Source: Bettongia penicillata ogilbyi
Taxonomy: Eukaryota; Chordata; Mammalia; Diprotodontia; Potoroidae
Length of the DNA stretch: 64,000 nt
Reading direction: 5' to 3'
Assembly (NCBI GenBank): GCA_023548195.1
Contig: JAJHZJ010000756.1
Coordinates: forward strand, 62,001-126,000
The notes under the pieces were generated by a model, which did not search any database, was not told the DNA's origin, and saw only the letters and a program-made list of their open reading frames with translations. A program made the position numbers and the translations under genes. This document shows, piece by piece, positions 31,695 to 41,804 of this stretch; position 1 is the first letter of the stretch; each line of letters begins with the position of its first letter.

Positions 31695-31870
31695 TCTGTG
31701 CTTTCATGCACATCATTATTCCACGGATGCAGCAGCCAATTTGAAATGATGCAAATATGCCAAGCTGCCTCATTAGCTGGGGAACAGCTATACTTAGCCT
31801 CCATTTGCATACATTTTGAGCTGATGTGAGCCAGGCAAAGTGCCGATTCATGAATTTAATAACATTCTCC
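31695..31870. promoter_or_regulatory. Candidate conserved regulatory element with two POU octamers
   Basis: Perfect ATGCAAAT at 31749-31756 and its reverse ATTTGCAT at 31803-31810, with 'tcattagctg' and CAGCT-type E-box half sites between. Octamers are known POU-factor sites. The surrounding sequence is unique and balanced. Enhancer function is inferred, not shown. Confidence 0.3.
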
Positions 31871-32054
31871 TACTCTGCACATCATTCCTCCTCCCAGCAT
31901 TCCTCAGAGAGGAGGAAGAGGGTTCAGTCTTGCAGATCCTCATTGTGCTTACCCCATCTCAGCTCAGCGGAGTCCTCATTTCAAGTGGTAAGACATCTTT
32001 TAAGGCCCAGGTCTTTGTTGGCAGAACCAGTCAGAAAAGCCCTCTGAGAAGCTC

Positions 32055-32250
32055 TGTGGTGAAGTAGATGGAGAACTGAATTTGGAAGCAGAAGATTTCA
32101 GTCCAAAATTCATCTCTGCTACTTGCTACCAAGGTGACCTTGGGGAAATTAGACAGCAACTCAGGACCTCATTTGCCCCATCTGCAAAACGGGAAGGTCT
32201 GACTAAGTGATCTCTAAGGTTCTTTCCAGTTCCAAATTCTTCAATCCTAG
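32055..32250 (+). mobile_element. MIR-type SINE
   Basis: 'tggtgaagtagatggagaac', 'aaggtgaccttggggaaatt', 'gcaaaacgggaaggtctgac', 'ctaaggttctttccagttcc' follow MIR order. Confidence 0.75.
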
Positions 32251-32254
32251 AACA

Positions 32255-32610
32255 TATAGAATGACCTAGGAACTTATCCATGGCACCCCAGAACACAATA
32301 TTTCTCTCATGGAAGGTATTGGTGTGCGGTGGCCATTCTCTGAGCAGTCTGGCGTCTTCTACATATATCTAAGGATATAAGACTTTCAGCTTGGGTCAGT
32401 TCCAGTATCTATCTAGAGCAGCTTCTGTCTTTGACAGGTGGCACAAATGAAAAGGTTGGGGAAAGATCTATTTATTACCCTCAAAGGTTAAGAATGTCCC
32501 CTTCTCCCCAAACATCTGTTTTCCACTTAATAACCTGTATGGATTAGTTATCCCAAAATTTACCTAAACCCCTCTTTCAAACTATTTCTGTTTCCATCCT
32601 GTCGCATCCC
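32255..32610. other. Unique noncoding stretch
   Basis: Nothing recognised. Confidence 0.35.
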
Positions 32611-32611
32611 C

Positions 32612-32770
32612 TAGAACAGGGGCTCTTGATCTGGGATCCACATGTCTCTATGAACTTGGGCAGGGAAAAATTACACCTTTTCTCCCACTATTTTCTAACT
32701 GAAATTTGGTGTTAGATTGCTAGATTGCTAAAAGGGTTTGTGACCCCCCAAAAATTTTAGAACCACTGGC
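32612..32770. mobile_element. Possible hAT-type miniature transposon
   Basis: Left end 'acaggggctcttgatctggg' and right end 'tttagaaccactgg' look like eroded inverted termini with a 'ggatccacatgtctctatga' subterminal part; a small internal duplication 'tagattgctagattgcta' is present. Confidence 0.4.
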
Positions 32771-32774
32771 TCAA

Positions 32775-32895
32775 TAATAGTTAACATTTCATTGTCATTT
32801 AAAATTTGCAAAGTGTTTTGCAAATATAATTTCATTTTATCCTCACAACAACCCTGACAAGTAGATTACTATTATTATGTGAATTTTACAGATAT
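32775..32895 (-). mobile_element. MIR 3'-half fragment
   Basis: 'aaatttgcaaagtgttttgc', 'attttatcctcacaacaacc', 'tgaattttacagat' in reverse MIR order. Confidence 0.7.
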
Positions 32896-32924
32896 TCATT
32901 TCTGAATATTTCAAGCAAGGGAGT

Positions 32925-33325
32925 TAGCATTAATTAAACTCCTACTGTATGCCAAGTAATTTTGGGGATACCAAGTCACAGAGAGAATATCTTTGCCTTT
33001 GAGGGGCTTCCATATCAGGTGAGAAAACTTATGCATCTGTATTATGTGTGTATAGAGAATAAAATATAAGATAGTCTGGGGGTGAGGGATAGGGAGAAAA
33101 AACTAGGAGGTATAAGACTCAGAAAACAATGAGTTTTGGTGAAAACAAAGGATTCTCACGAGGTAGAGGTAAGGAGAATGGCATTCCAGGCATAGGAGAT
33201 AACCTTATCAAAGGCATGGGGCCAGGAGATGACAGGTGTGAGAAACAGCAAGTGAACAATTTGCCTCGAGTGGGTGAGGGGGAATAACACAACCCTAGAA
33301 ATGAGGTCTAGCCACTGGAGGGAAA
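32925..33325 (-). mobile_element. L2-type LINE 3' part
   Basis: 'ttaaactcctactgtatgcc', 'tttgaggggcttccatatca', 'gcattccaggcataggagat', 'caaaggcatggggccaggag' in reverse L2 order. Confidence 0.7.
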
Positions 33326-33334
33326 GGTAAAAGA

Positions 33335-34080
33335 ACAAGTATTTATTAAGTACTTAATATATACTAGGCACTTTATGAATATTATGTTATTTGAGCCGCA
33401 AAGTAGCCATGTGAGGTAGGTGCTATTAGTGTCCTCATTTTACAGCTGAGGAAACTGAGGCAAATAGAGGTTAAGTGACTTGCCTGGGGTCACTTGTTCA
33501 TTCTTCATTTTTCATTAGGATTAATGATACCATAGGGTAATAACTTGACGTGTGTGAATTGGATTTAAGTGGGGCAGAGTTGTACAAAGTCATCACCCTC
33601 ACTCTTCAAGAGTCATTGAAGTTTTGTGGCAAAACAAAAATCCAGACAACTGGTGATATCCTGGGATGCAGTGAATGACCTTGGCATCTTTAATGTCTGA
33701 CTCTACACCAGCTGCTTCAGCTGCCTTTATGGAACAAATTATTCCCATCCTGCATTCCTCTTGGAAAGTCTTCATATGCTTGGGGTAGACATCCCCCCAA
33801 TTCACTAATGAGTTTGAGCCCCTCAACCTGGTTTAGCCTGTCTGCTGAGATGGTTTTAGTGAGGTGTAGCTGCTGCACATGCTCCTTGGAGCCACAGGTG
33901 TGAACTGGGAGACAGTTGAGCGCCCAAAATGGATGAGCAGCTGGAAAGAGCTCATACCAGAAGTGCTGGTCTTCCTGAACATCCCATACACTTCAGGGTC
34001 ACGCAGCTAGTAAGTATCTGAAGTGAAATTTGAACTTAGCTTTTTCTGATCCCAGACTCACTCACATCCACTGCTGCCAT
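33335..34080 (-). mobile_element. MIR/CORE-type SINE split by an RTE-derived insertion
   Basis: Left part 33335-33493 ('gaggtaggtgctattagtgt', 'cagctgaggaaactgaggca', 'gttaagtgacttgcctgggg') and right part from 33996 ('gggtcacgcagctagtaagt', 'tttgaacttagctttttctg'). GGGTCAC occurs at both junctions. Confidence 0.85.
33494..33995 (-). mobile_element. RTE-derived ~0.5-kb non-autonomous element
   Basis: 502 bases between two GGGTCAC copies (33487-33493 and 33996-34002). On the minus strand it parallels 53519-54062: 'cacacctgtggctccaagga', 'ggctaaaccaggttgagggg', 'aaagatgccaaggtcattca', 'tgactttgtacaactctgcc', and a 3' end 'aaaatgaagaatgaacaa'. A minus-strand 75-codon frame (33599-33826) inside it is not a gene. 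Confidence 0.75.
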
Positions 34081-34139
34081 TTCAAGACATGATCAGACTT
34101 GTATTTTAGGAATACTATGTTGGCAAATGGATTGGAGAA

Positions 34140-34490
34140 GGAAGAGATCAGAGTCCTTCTCCCCTGCCCTCCTCAGCAAATTATCGTTTGTAACAAAGAA
34201 TAAAAAGAGGAGAAAAATGCTCAGTGAAACTCACCAACATATTAGTTAAGGCTGGAAGTATACATAATGTTTTACAATCAGACCATTATCTGGAAAAAAA
34301 ATCGAAGAGATGGTTTCTTGCATTTTCTTCAGGCTCAAGCTTGATCACTCCCATTACACAGTTTTGTGTGTCTCTCTTTTGCTATTTTTTCTTTTCATTA
34401 TGTATATTGTTTTTCCTGCTCCTACTTAGCTCATTTTATATCAGTACATGGGCTTCCCAAGCTTCTGAATTCTTTAAATTGGTGGTTTCT
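34140..34490 (-). mobile_element. L1 LINE 3'-UTR fragment
   Basis: 'gtaacaaagaataaaaagag', 'actcaccaacatattagtta', 'agtatacataatgttttaca', 'cattacacagttttgtgtgt' match in order the L1 3'-UTR style seen on the minus strand elsewhere in the window. A 124-codon plus frame (34366-34740) runs out of this repeat and is unsupported. Confidence 0.6.
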
Positions 34491-34494
34491 TAGG

Positions 34495-34930
34495 GTGCAA
34501 AAACATTTTCTTCTCTTCTTGTGCAAAGATTTGTTCAGTGGGTGCCAGCTCTCCCATTTGCTGATGAAGAAATTAAAAGAGCATCATCAGTCTAAAAGAC
34601 CTATAGAAATGTCAATTGTGATTCCCTTGGTTAAACCAGTGGGCCTTCAAGGACAGGGACTGATCCTAAGGAACCACAAGCGACATGTGGCTTGTTCTGA
34701 GTGCAGGAGACCAGGATGCAGCCAGTCGCATCTTCTGTAAAGTGGAGGAGCCAAAAGCTCACCCAAGACTTCTCTGTGGGGGCAGAGGCTGAATTAGAGA
34801 CACTTGACATTTGGCGTACCCTCATTCTAAAGGAAAATGGAAAATGCATTCCAGTCTGTCTATAGAATGAAAAAGTAATGAAGCAGAGTGCAGTACACAG
34901 GAGGAGGGGAAGGGTTCAGAAAAATGGGAC
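34495..34930. other. Unique noncoding stretch
   Basis: No feature recognised. Confidence 0.35.
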
Positions 34931-34936
34931 ATCATG

Positions 34937-34938
<2 letters not shown>

Positions 34939-34982
<44 letters not shown>
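34939..34982. repeat. (AC)n microsatellite
   Basis: About 22 uninterrupted AC units. Confidence 0.97.
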
Positions 34983-34984
<2 letters not shown>

Positions 34985-35109
34985 CTTTGCTGCCTAAGAG
35001 CAACGGGAGGCTGGATTCAAGCTTGGTTTCAGGGTGGAATGGTAACTAGGGCAAGGAGATCAGATGCAAAGGGCAGTGTCAAGAAGGAGAATTTCATCTT
35101 TTACACTTT

Positions 35110-35415
35110 GCAGTGGATAGAGCACCAGTGCAGGAGTCAGGAGGACCTGAGTTCAAATCTCACCTCAGACACTTGACACTCACTAGCTGTGTGACCTTGG
35201 GCAAGTCACTTAACCCCAATTGCCTCATCCTGGGTCATCAGGTCATCAGGTCCAGTTGTCCTGATGAATATCTGGCCACTGGATTCAGATGGTTTTGGAG
35301 GAGAAGTGAGGCTGGTGACCTGCACAGCCCTCCCTCACTCAAAACAAAGTCAAGTGCAAGTCATGTCATCATTTCTCTGGTGGAATGGTCTTCTGCAAGG
35401 AAGGACAAACACACA
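35110..35415 (+). mobile_element. Composite SINE: tRNA-like head with RTE tail
   Basis: Head: 'gcagtggatagagcaccagt', 'gagttcaaatctcacctcag', 'agctgtgtgaccttgggcaa', 'cttaaccccaattgcctcat'. Tail: 'gtcctgatgaatatctggcc', 'tgacctgcacagccctccct', 'caagtgcaagtcatgtcatc', ending 'ggaaggacaaacacaca'. The tail is the RTE 3' end. Closest relative in the window is 52262-52575. Open frames here are repeat-borne. Confidence 0.88.
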
Positions 35416-35419
35416 AATG

Positions 35420-36480
35420 AGAAGACCATGGTCAAAGAGAGATCCAATTTAGTGGGAGAGTGGGCACTCAAACCCAGCCTGGCGTGAAGTTCTGCAGTCT
35501 TTCACCACACCAGAGATGTATTCTGCAGCGCTGAAGAGAATCTAAGAGAAAAGTTCTTCATCTTGCCCTCTGAGTCCTCCCCCTTTGTAACACCCCCATT
35601 TCCTGTTAGCCTGCCTGGGTTCTTCTTGGAAGTTGTATTTACCCTGGATCTCTGAAGGAGTCCGAGAAAGACAATGATAAACAATCTGCCTGGATTATTA
35701 GTCCCCTGATCTAGTCTCCCAATAATACTTGAACCTCATGTATCAGGTGAGAGGATTGACCTTTTCTGGGATCTCACAGTGAAAGCCTCTGTGAACCAGG
35801 AATATGTCCTAAGATTTTTCATTTGAATAGGGGCAAAAAAGCAAAAGTAGGTCTAAGACCGGGGTCTTATCTAATGACCTATGGTACACTCAAGGTGTAA
35901 CCAGGACACCTAAATTTCCTGATTTCCCTTTGCTGATTGTAATTAAGTGGGCATAGGCTTGGGGATTCTTGTAACCACTGGCAGAGAGAGGGTGGACAGG
36001 TTATCTCTAGTATCTGTTCCAAGTGGGAGATGGAGTATTCTGGTTAATCACCAACAGAGTTACCATGTACACTATACTGGAAGGTTGATTTTTCTAGGAA
36101 TTAGAAAACAGTAAATTAAATTTAATAGTGAAAGTATACTGGGCATAATTCAATCTTCCTCTGCTCCTTCAGAAAACATATCACAATTTTACCAGTCATT
36201 CAGGGACATCATTATAGACACCAATTATCATGGTTTACAAATAGTGTAGAAAAGCAGGAATCTCCAGTTAGAATGATGGATAAACGAGCTTTGGGAATAT
36301 GTACATGCATTCACATGTTCACACACCTGTGTAAATAGTAAGATTGGGAGGAGGAGCAGAGATTACTGAACCGTGTGGGGTTAAAATAGCTGCTCTGATA
36401 TCCTGGCATATTCCTTAGTTATGGGAAAGTCTGAGAAAGGATGTAGAGAAGTGCTTTGTATATAGCAGGAGATTAATAAA
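35420..36480. other. Unique noncoding stretch
   Basis: 1 kb with no recognised repeat or gene. 'aacaccccc' and T/A-rich patches only. Confidence 0.4.
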
Positions 36481-36481
36481 T

Positions 36482-36580
36482 GAGGGAGGCATGGATGAAG
36501 GAAGGTAGGGAGAAAGGGAAGAAGGAAGAAAGAAAGAAGGAAGGGAGGAAAGAAGGAAGGGATAAAGGAAAGAATGGAGA
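36482..36580. repeat. (GAAG/GGAA)n purine-rich tract
   Basis: About 100 bases of GGAAG/GAAA units. The minus-strand 75-codon frame across it is compositional. Confidence 0.9.
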
Positions 36581-36659
36581 CTGCTGTGTAAAATGCTAAG
36601 GAAAATCTTAGAGAAGAAAAGGGAGGCTAGGAGAAGATACATGTATGAAAATCTATTTC

Positions 36660-36900
36660 ATTAGCATACAGAGTGCTGGGCTTGGAGTCAGGAAGACCTC
36701 CATTCAAATCTGACCTCAGACACTCACTAACTGGGTGACCTTGGGCAAATCATTTAATCTCTGTTTCTTCAGCTGTAAAAAGAGGAAAATCTACCTACCT
36801 CACAGGGTTGTTGTGAGGAGTAAATGAAATGTTTGTAAAGCACTTAGCACAAAAAATGCCTGGCACATAGTAGGTACTACATAAATGCTAGTTATTAATA
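36660..36900 (+). mobile_element. Full-length MIR/CORE-type SINE
   Basis: 'agtgctgggcttggagtcag', 'cattcaaatctgacctcaga', 'ggtgaccttgggcaaatcat', 'cctacctcacagggttgttg', 'cctggcacatagtaggtact', 'acataaatgctagttatta'. Head, CORE and tail are all present. Confidence 0.88.
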
Positions 36901-36904
36901 GTGG

Positions 36905-37075
36905 GAGCAAAAATGATTTTTTGAATTGTTAATAAAAACACTACTTTTAAAATTCTATTTAATTTTATTCTTTTAAACTTTTAACCTTTATACCTGTAAT
37001 ACCTTTTGTTTTATATCATTCATAATTATTAGTATAATTGCACTACATAGTTATACATAAGTAAATATATGTGTA
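36905..37075. other. AT-rich noncoding stretch
   Basis: AT-rich with no clear repeat. Confidence 0.35.
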
Positions 37076-37078
37076 TGC

Positions 37079-37167
<89 letters not shown>
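37079..37167. repeat. (GA)n microsatellite, about 44 units
   Basis: GA repeats with one AAAG interruption near 37090. Confidence 0.97.
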
Positions 37168-37170
<3 letters not shown>

Positions 37171-37479
37171 TGCTGAAAAATGTTTATTCTGATAGGGTTT
37201 TATAGTCCCCAAAGTTTGACTAGCACTGTTCTCATCCAGCCTCTAATTCCAGTTTGGAAGCCTCCCCTGAACTCCCTGGGAATCGTTTAGCTGACTGAAG
37301 AAGGGATAGACAGAGTTATCACATGCAGTTCAAGTCTATCCCATTACCTCAAAAATAGAATTCAACACCCTTCCCAAAGCACATAAAACCAGCTCTTCTG
37401 TCACACCATGTGGTGTGTTGGGGAGGATGGCCGGTTGAAGATTCAGCCCAGCCTGCTGGTACACACAATAGAAAATTGT

Positions 37480-37655
37480 GCAAAATCAGAGCTGGAAGAG
37501 TCCTTCCCCTTAGTCCCACTGTCTCATTGGACAGATGAGAAAATGGGGGCCCAGAGTGGTTAAGTTTTATCCTTGGTCACACAATTAGTAAGTAGCAGAT
37601 GGGAGACTTGAACCCAGATCTTTCAACTTTCAATTCATTGCTCTTTTCAGTGGTT
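37480..37655 (-). mobile_element. MIR/L3-type repeat
   Basis: 'aaaatcagagctggaagagt', 'gacagatgagaaaatggggg', 'cccagagtggttaagtttta', 'gtcacacaattagtaagtag', 'gacttgaacccagatctttc'. Confidence 0.75.
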
Positions 37656-37779
37656 CTTCCTTTTCCTGCAGTGAAGGGAATCAAGAAAACGTTTTTTCCC
37701 TTCTGTCTGTGGGGCTTTGGATGGTTGGATGGTCAGGCAGACCATTCCATGGCTGGCTGCTTTAAAAGAAAGATATCAT

Positions 37780-37875
37780 GATATAGCTGGTCTTGGGACC
37801 AAGAGGAACTGGCTTTAAGTCCTGTCTCTGATACCCACACTGTGGTGTGGCTCTAGGCAGATCTCCAAGATAATT
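37780..37875 (+). mobile_element. SINE head fragment
   Basis: 'tggtcttgggaccaagagga', 'ggctttaagtcctgtctctg', 'gtggctctaggcagatctcc'. tRNA-derived SINE head, 3' end missing. Confidence 0.45.
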
Positions 37876-38069
37876 AATAGCCTAGAAGGGGCTGACCTAT
37901 CTTGGTCATCCATCCATTGTTCATCCAGGGAATTAGTTCTCTGTACTAATAAAATCATGAAATCATAGGTCCAGTCTCAATCCCTATCCTGGAGTTGTCG
38001 GTGTCCAGACAGAAAGTAAGGCTATATAGCCAGGCTGGGCATGGCCTCAGTAGAAGAAGAGGAGACAAG

Positions 38070-38181
38070 TAAGTGTCTGAGGCTGAATTTGAACTCAGGT
38101 CTTCCTAACTCTAGTTCCAGTATTCTAGTCACTGGGCCATCTATAGGCTCAGAGAGGTTAACACAGGTGCCTCAGTCCAGA
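38070..38181 (-). repeat. Inverted-repeat arm A (contains a MIR head), pairs with 40301-40411
   Basis: The reverse complement is about 95% identical (six differences) to 40301-40411, including unusual shared MIR variants ('gatggcccagtgact') and the non-consensus flank 'tggactgagg'. Homology stops abruptly on both sides: arm A lacks the rest of the MIR. See findings. Confidence 0.85.
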
Positions 38182-38189
38182 TGTGAGAA

Positions 38190-38790
38190 CCTCTATAGGG
38201 ATGTATGTGGCATGCCTTTGTGGGTTTAATGGGGGGTAGGAACAAGGAAGCAGATGAAGACAGAGCAGCACTTCCATTCCCAAGAGGCCAGTGGGGGGAT
38301 GCTTAGGAGATTATGGGGGTAATCAGAACTTTTAATGCCTTATTTTTAGATGGAAAAGAAGAAAAGAACAACATGAACCCCTTACCCCTTCATTGTCCAA
38401 TTTTATCTGGGAAGTTTCTTCATCCTGCTATGACTCAGGGGCAGAGTGCCTGGGTATACCCAGACAACATTATAGAAATGTGTTGGTGTGGGCATCCTCA
38501 TACTGACCAGTATCCCTGCACTAGGGCAATTCTTGTTAGCAGATAAAGACTTACTATTTAGTTGCAGACCGGAAAGCTGAACAGAAAGTAAAAGGAAGCT
38601 GCTCATTTCCCATGACTTTAGAAAGGATCCATAGATCTCACAAGATCCTCATGCCTGGGACCTCATGAATTTTCACATCAGCTGTATAAGAGAAGTAGCA
38701 CAAATATATCCAGTGTTGTGGAAAATGGTAACCAAGACCCAGAAAGGGTGACTGGTTTGCTCAGGGGAAGGCATTGGAACTAATGTGGGA
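38190..38790. other. Unique noncoding stretch
   Basis: Opposed open frames (38313-38546 plus, 38403-38606 minus) overlap and are unsupported. Confidence 0.35.
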
Positions 38791-38794
38791 GGCT

Positions 38795-38905
38795 GTAATC
38801 ACGAGAGGACAGGGACTGTGTTTCATTCATTCATCATTTTGTCCCTTGTATATATCAAGTACAGTGTATGGCACATAGTACTTGCTTTTCAGCCTTGAAT
38901 CAACT
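38795..38905 (+). mobile_element. L2/L3 LINE 3'-end fragment
   Basis: 'gagaggacagggactgtgtt', 'ttgtcccttgtatatatcaa', 'tatggcacatagtacttgct'. Confidence 0.6.
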
Positions 38906-39174
38906 TCTCTTTCAATTCAACAACAAACACATATTAAGCACTTACTATGTGTCTTTCATTTCATTGGCACTCTTCCATGAAAGAGTATTTTAGTTTAGCT
39001 GGGGTACAGAGTGCAAGAAAAGGGAATACTATAAGATAAGGCTAGAAAGGTAGGGTGGTCCAATTATCATTATCATCATCATTAATTATACAATTTTCGG
39101 GACAATATGTGGTAAACTCTTCCTTCTTAATTCATCACTTAAAATTTTTACACTTATATATTCGCATTTTCCTT

Positions 39175-39275
39175 CATATCTTCCCCTCTCCTTTCTTCTT
39201 CCTTCCATCCCTACCCCTTTTATCTCTCCTTCCTTCCCTTTCCTGTTTTTTTCTTTCTTTTTTTTCTTCTGTGAT
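39175..39275. repeat. Pyrimidine-rich tract
   Basis: Irregular CCTT/TTTC sequence of about 100 bases. Confidence 0.88.
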
Positions 39276-39559
39276 TTGACTTCCATGTCATTTCTTATCC
39301 ACAAACCCCCTCTCTGGACAGGGCTTCTGGTCCTCTGGACAATGTTATCTCAAGAAAATCTGAAATCTTCTTGTAGCTTCAAGAGCTCTGGGAAAGCCAT
39401 CTGCCCACAAATGACCCTATCCCTGTACCCTAGCTCAGTTTTTTGGTTGACCTCCAAAAGGTGGGTGACACTGCTTTCCTTCATGTATTAGAGTATACAT
39501 CATAGATTACAGGCAAACTGTACTGTATTCTGTGCAAACTTTCTGGTTTATTTGTTTTT

Positions 39560-39720
39560 TCACCTCGATTAATTTGCCAGCAGTGTTCCCTTTGCCTGGA
39601 ATGCTCTCTCCACCTTCCTGTTGACTCACCTTTCCCTGTTGAAATGCTACCTCCTCCAGGAAGCTTTCCACTATTTCCTTGGCTCATGACAACATTTTCT
39701 TCCTTAGACCTCACATAGCA
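39560..39720 (+). mobile_element. L2 LINE fragment (ORF2 C-terminal region)
   Basis: 'ccctttgcctggaatgctct', 'gttgaaatgctacctcctcc', 'aggaagctttccactattt' match the L2 region before its 3' UTR. Confidence 0.6.
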
Positions 39721-39964
39721 CTTTGTTTGAAATGTTTGAATTCACTTATCATGTATCATTTGGCCTTGCGGTTGTTTGTGTCATGTCACCTTCACCTTCA
39801 CATCCTTTCTCATTGTCCCTGAAGGGCTATCTAGCCATCTGTCTACCACTGCCTGTCTCCTCCTCCTGCATTCTTGCTTGGGGCCCAATAATCAACTCAA
39901 TAAAACCACTACTTCTGGAAGGAACACGTAGGAAAATGACCAGCTTATGAATCAACTCCCCACA

Positions 39965-40115
39965 TTCAAACTCTATTTGCTGGCCACCATTTTCTTCCAT
40001 GTCTTTCCCCTACTCTGTTGGCATGTAAGGTCCTTGGGGGCTATGGATGGCTTATTTTTCCACCTTAGCACATAGCACAGTGCCTGTGTTATAATAAACA
40101 TTTAATAATAAATGC
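39965..40115 (+). mobile_element. L2 LINE 3' end
   Basis: 'gcatgtaaggtccttggggg', 'cttagcacatagcacagtgc', 'aataataaatgctttttcat'. Probably the 3' end of the copy at 39.56 kb, separated by diverged DNA. Confidence 0.6.
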
Positions 40116-40300
40116 TTTTTCATTCACTCATTCATCTATCCATTCATTCATTGATTGTGTCCCTCTACAAAACTCTCTGTGAGAACAGTGCTCTTCTCTA
40201 AATTTTGCATTTTCTTGGCTGCTTATCACCTGGAACAAAGCAGTAGCAAATTGCAATAAAAATGCACTGGACTCGGAATCAAAAGATGATAGTTTTGATG

Positions 40301-40600
40301 TGGACTGAGGTACCTGTGTTAACCTCTCTGAGCCTACAGATGGCCCAGTGACTGGAATATTGGAACTAGAGTTGGAAAGACCTGAGTTCAAATTCAGCCT
40401 CAGACACTTACTAGCTGTATGACCCTGAGAAAGTCACTTAACCTCTACCTGCCTCAGTTTTCTCATCTGTGAAATAGACATAATACTAACCCCTTTCTTC
40501 CATGGTTGTTGTGAGAATCAAATGAGATAATAATTGTAAAGCATTTACTTAGCACTGTGTCTGGCACATAGTAAGAGCTATGTAAATGTTAGTTTATAAT
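40301..40600 (+). mobile_element. MIR-type SINE; its first 111 bases are inverted-repeat arm B
   Basis: 'gacctgagttcaaattcagc', 'tagctgtatgaccctgagaa', 'tgcctcagttttctcatctg', 'aaatgagataataattgtaa', 'gtctggcacatagtaagagc'. The segment 40301-40411 is repeated in reverse at 38070-38181. Confidence 0.85.
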
Positions 40601-40830
40601 TGGGAAAATAATACTTGTATCATCTATCTCACTTAATTGTCATAAGAATCAAATGAGAAACTATAGGTAAATTGCTCTAAGAACCATAAAGAGCTATTTA
40701 ATGTGACTTCTAAACACTTGTTGAGTTGAATCAAGTTGAACTAAGTTCATCTTTTGATCCCAAATCTATCTACTTTTTTGTTGAAGTTTATTTCTGGGTT
40801 TTTTTTAATTAATGAAGAAGAGCTTAGAGC

Positions 40831-40993
40831 AGGGTTTCTTAACTTAGGATCTATGAACTTAAAAAAAAACATTTTGATAAATGAATTTTTATGTAATTTG
40901 AAGTTTTTGGTAGTTCCATGTATTTTACACATTTAAAAACATTATTCCTAGAAGGGATCCATAGGCTTCACCAAACCGTCAAAGGGGTCCAGG

Positions 40994-41039
<46 letters not shown>

Positions 41040-41060
41040 AAACACCCTTAAGAATCCCTG
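40831..41060 (-). mobile_element. Small DNA transposon (hAT-like) with an internal (CA)n
   Basis: Termini 'cagggtttcttaacttagga' and 'cttaagaatccctgac' are inverted repeats of each other. Interior 'aaaacattattcctagaagg', 'atccataggcttcaccaaac', 'cgtcaaaggggtcc' is the reverse of the 55.0-kb copy. A (CA)n of about 21 units sits at 40996-41037. Confidence 0.75.
40996..41037. repeat. (CA)n microsatellite inside the DNA transposon
   Basis: About 21 uninterrupted CA units. Confidence 0.96.
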
Positions 41061-41274
41061 ACTTAGAGGTTTCTGAATCATTGATTCTCTACATTCACAT
41101 TGGGCGAACTTACACTGTTCATATAGGGCTGCTCTGTTTTGTTCAATCCTAAGGCACACTTTCAGATAACCAAACTGGAGTACCAGTGGATGAATGGGAA
41201 TAAAGAAAATATTCTAAATATTATAATATTCTAAAATAGTCTAATTTCATTCACTCAGTTGGCTGGTTACCTAA

Positions 41275-41445
41275 CTTGTGCTGGCAGGTGAGCAAGCAGT
41301 GATTTTTGTCTGTTTCCTAGTGTCTTATTTCCCAAAGGAGAATGTGAGTTCTCTGAAGGCAAAGACCAAGTACTATACTTGTTTTGTTCTTACCAAGGCA
41401 CTTGGAAAGGTACATGTAGTCAACTCAATAAATATTTGTTTTTTT
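41275..41445 (+). mobile_element. L2 LINE 3' end
   Basis: 'tgtgagttctctgaaggcaa', 'agaccaagtactatacttgt', 'ctcaataaatatttg'. Confidence 0.6.
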
Positions 41446-41464
41446 TTTTTAATTCACCGACTGG

Positions 41465-41670
41465 CTTAACCTTTTTATTATTTATTATTTTATTTTTTCC
41501 CCAGTTACATGTAAAAACAATTAACATTTGTTTTTAAGACTTTGAGTTCCAAATTCTCTCCCTTCCTCCCTCCCCACGCCCCAACTCCCATGGGGAAGGC
41601 AAGTAATTTGATATAGATTATACATGTGTAGTCATTTCAAATATATCCATAATAGTCCTGGCTTAACCTT
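41465..41670 (-). mobile_element. L1 LINE 3'-UTR fragment
   Basis: T-rich left edge (poly-A side on the minus strand), then 'cagttacatgtaaaaacaat', 'gactttgagttccaaattct', a C-rich tract and 'catggggaaggcaagtaatt'. This is a style typical of marsupial L1 3' ends. Confidence 0.7.
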
Positions 41671-41804
41671 CTAAGAACTTCTCTCTACCCCCTATCTCTC
41701 TGAGATCTCTCGTTAACATGGATTGGCTAAACGTCTTATGTGATTCTTACAGTGATGACCCACATTCCTATAATGATACCCTATTAGAGACTTAGAGTTT
41801 TCCT

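Noticed and set aside
34366..34740. 124-codon plus frame
   Set aside because: Begins in an L1 3'-UTR fragment; no domain and no support.
35110..35415. tRNA gene (B-box-like GTTCAAATC and tRNA-like head)
   Set aside because: It is the head of a composite SINE; the same head recurs at many SINEs and does not fold as an intact tRNA by eye.
38041..40391. Conserved peptide shared by frames at 38041-38229 (+) and 40128-40391 (-)
   Set aside because: The shared residues are just the translated inverted MIR-containing repeat, not a protein family. The DNA repeat is reported instead.
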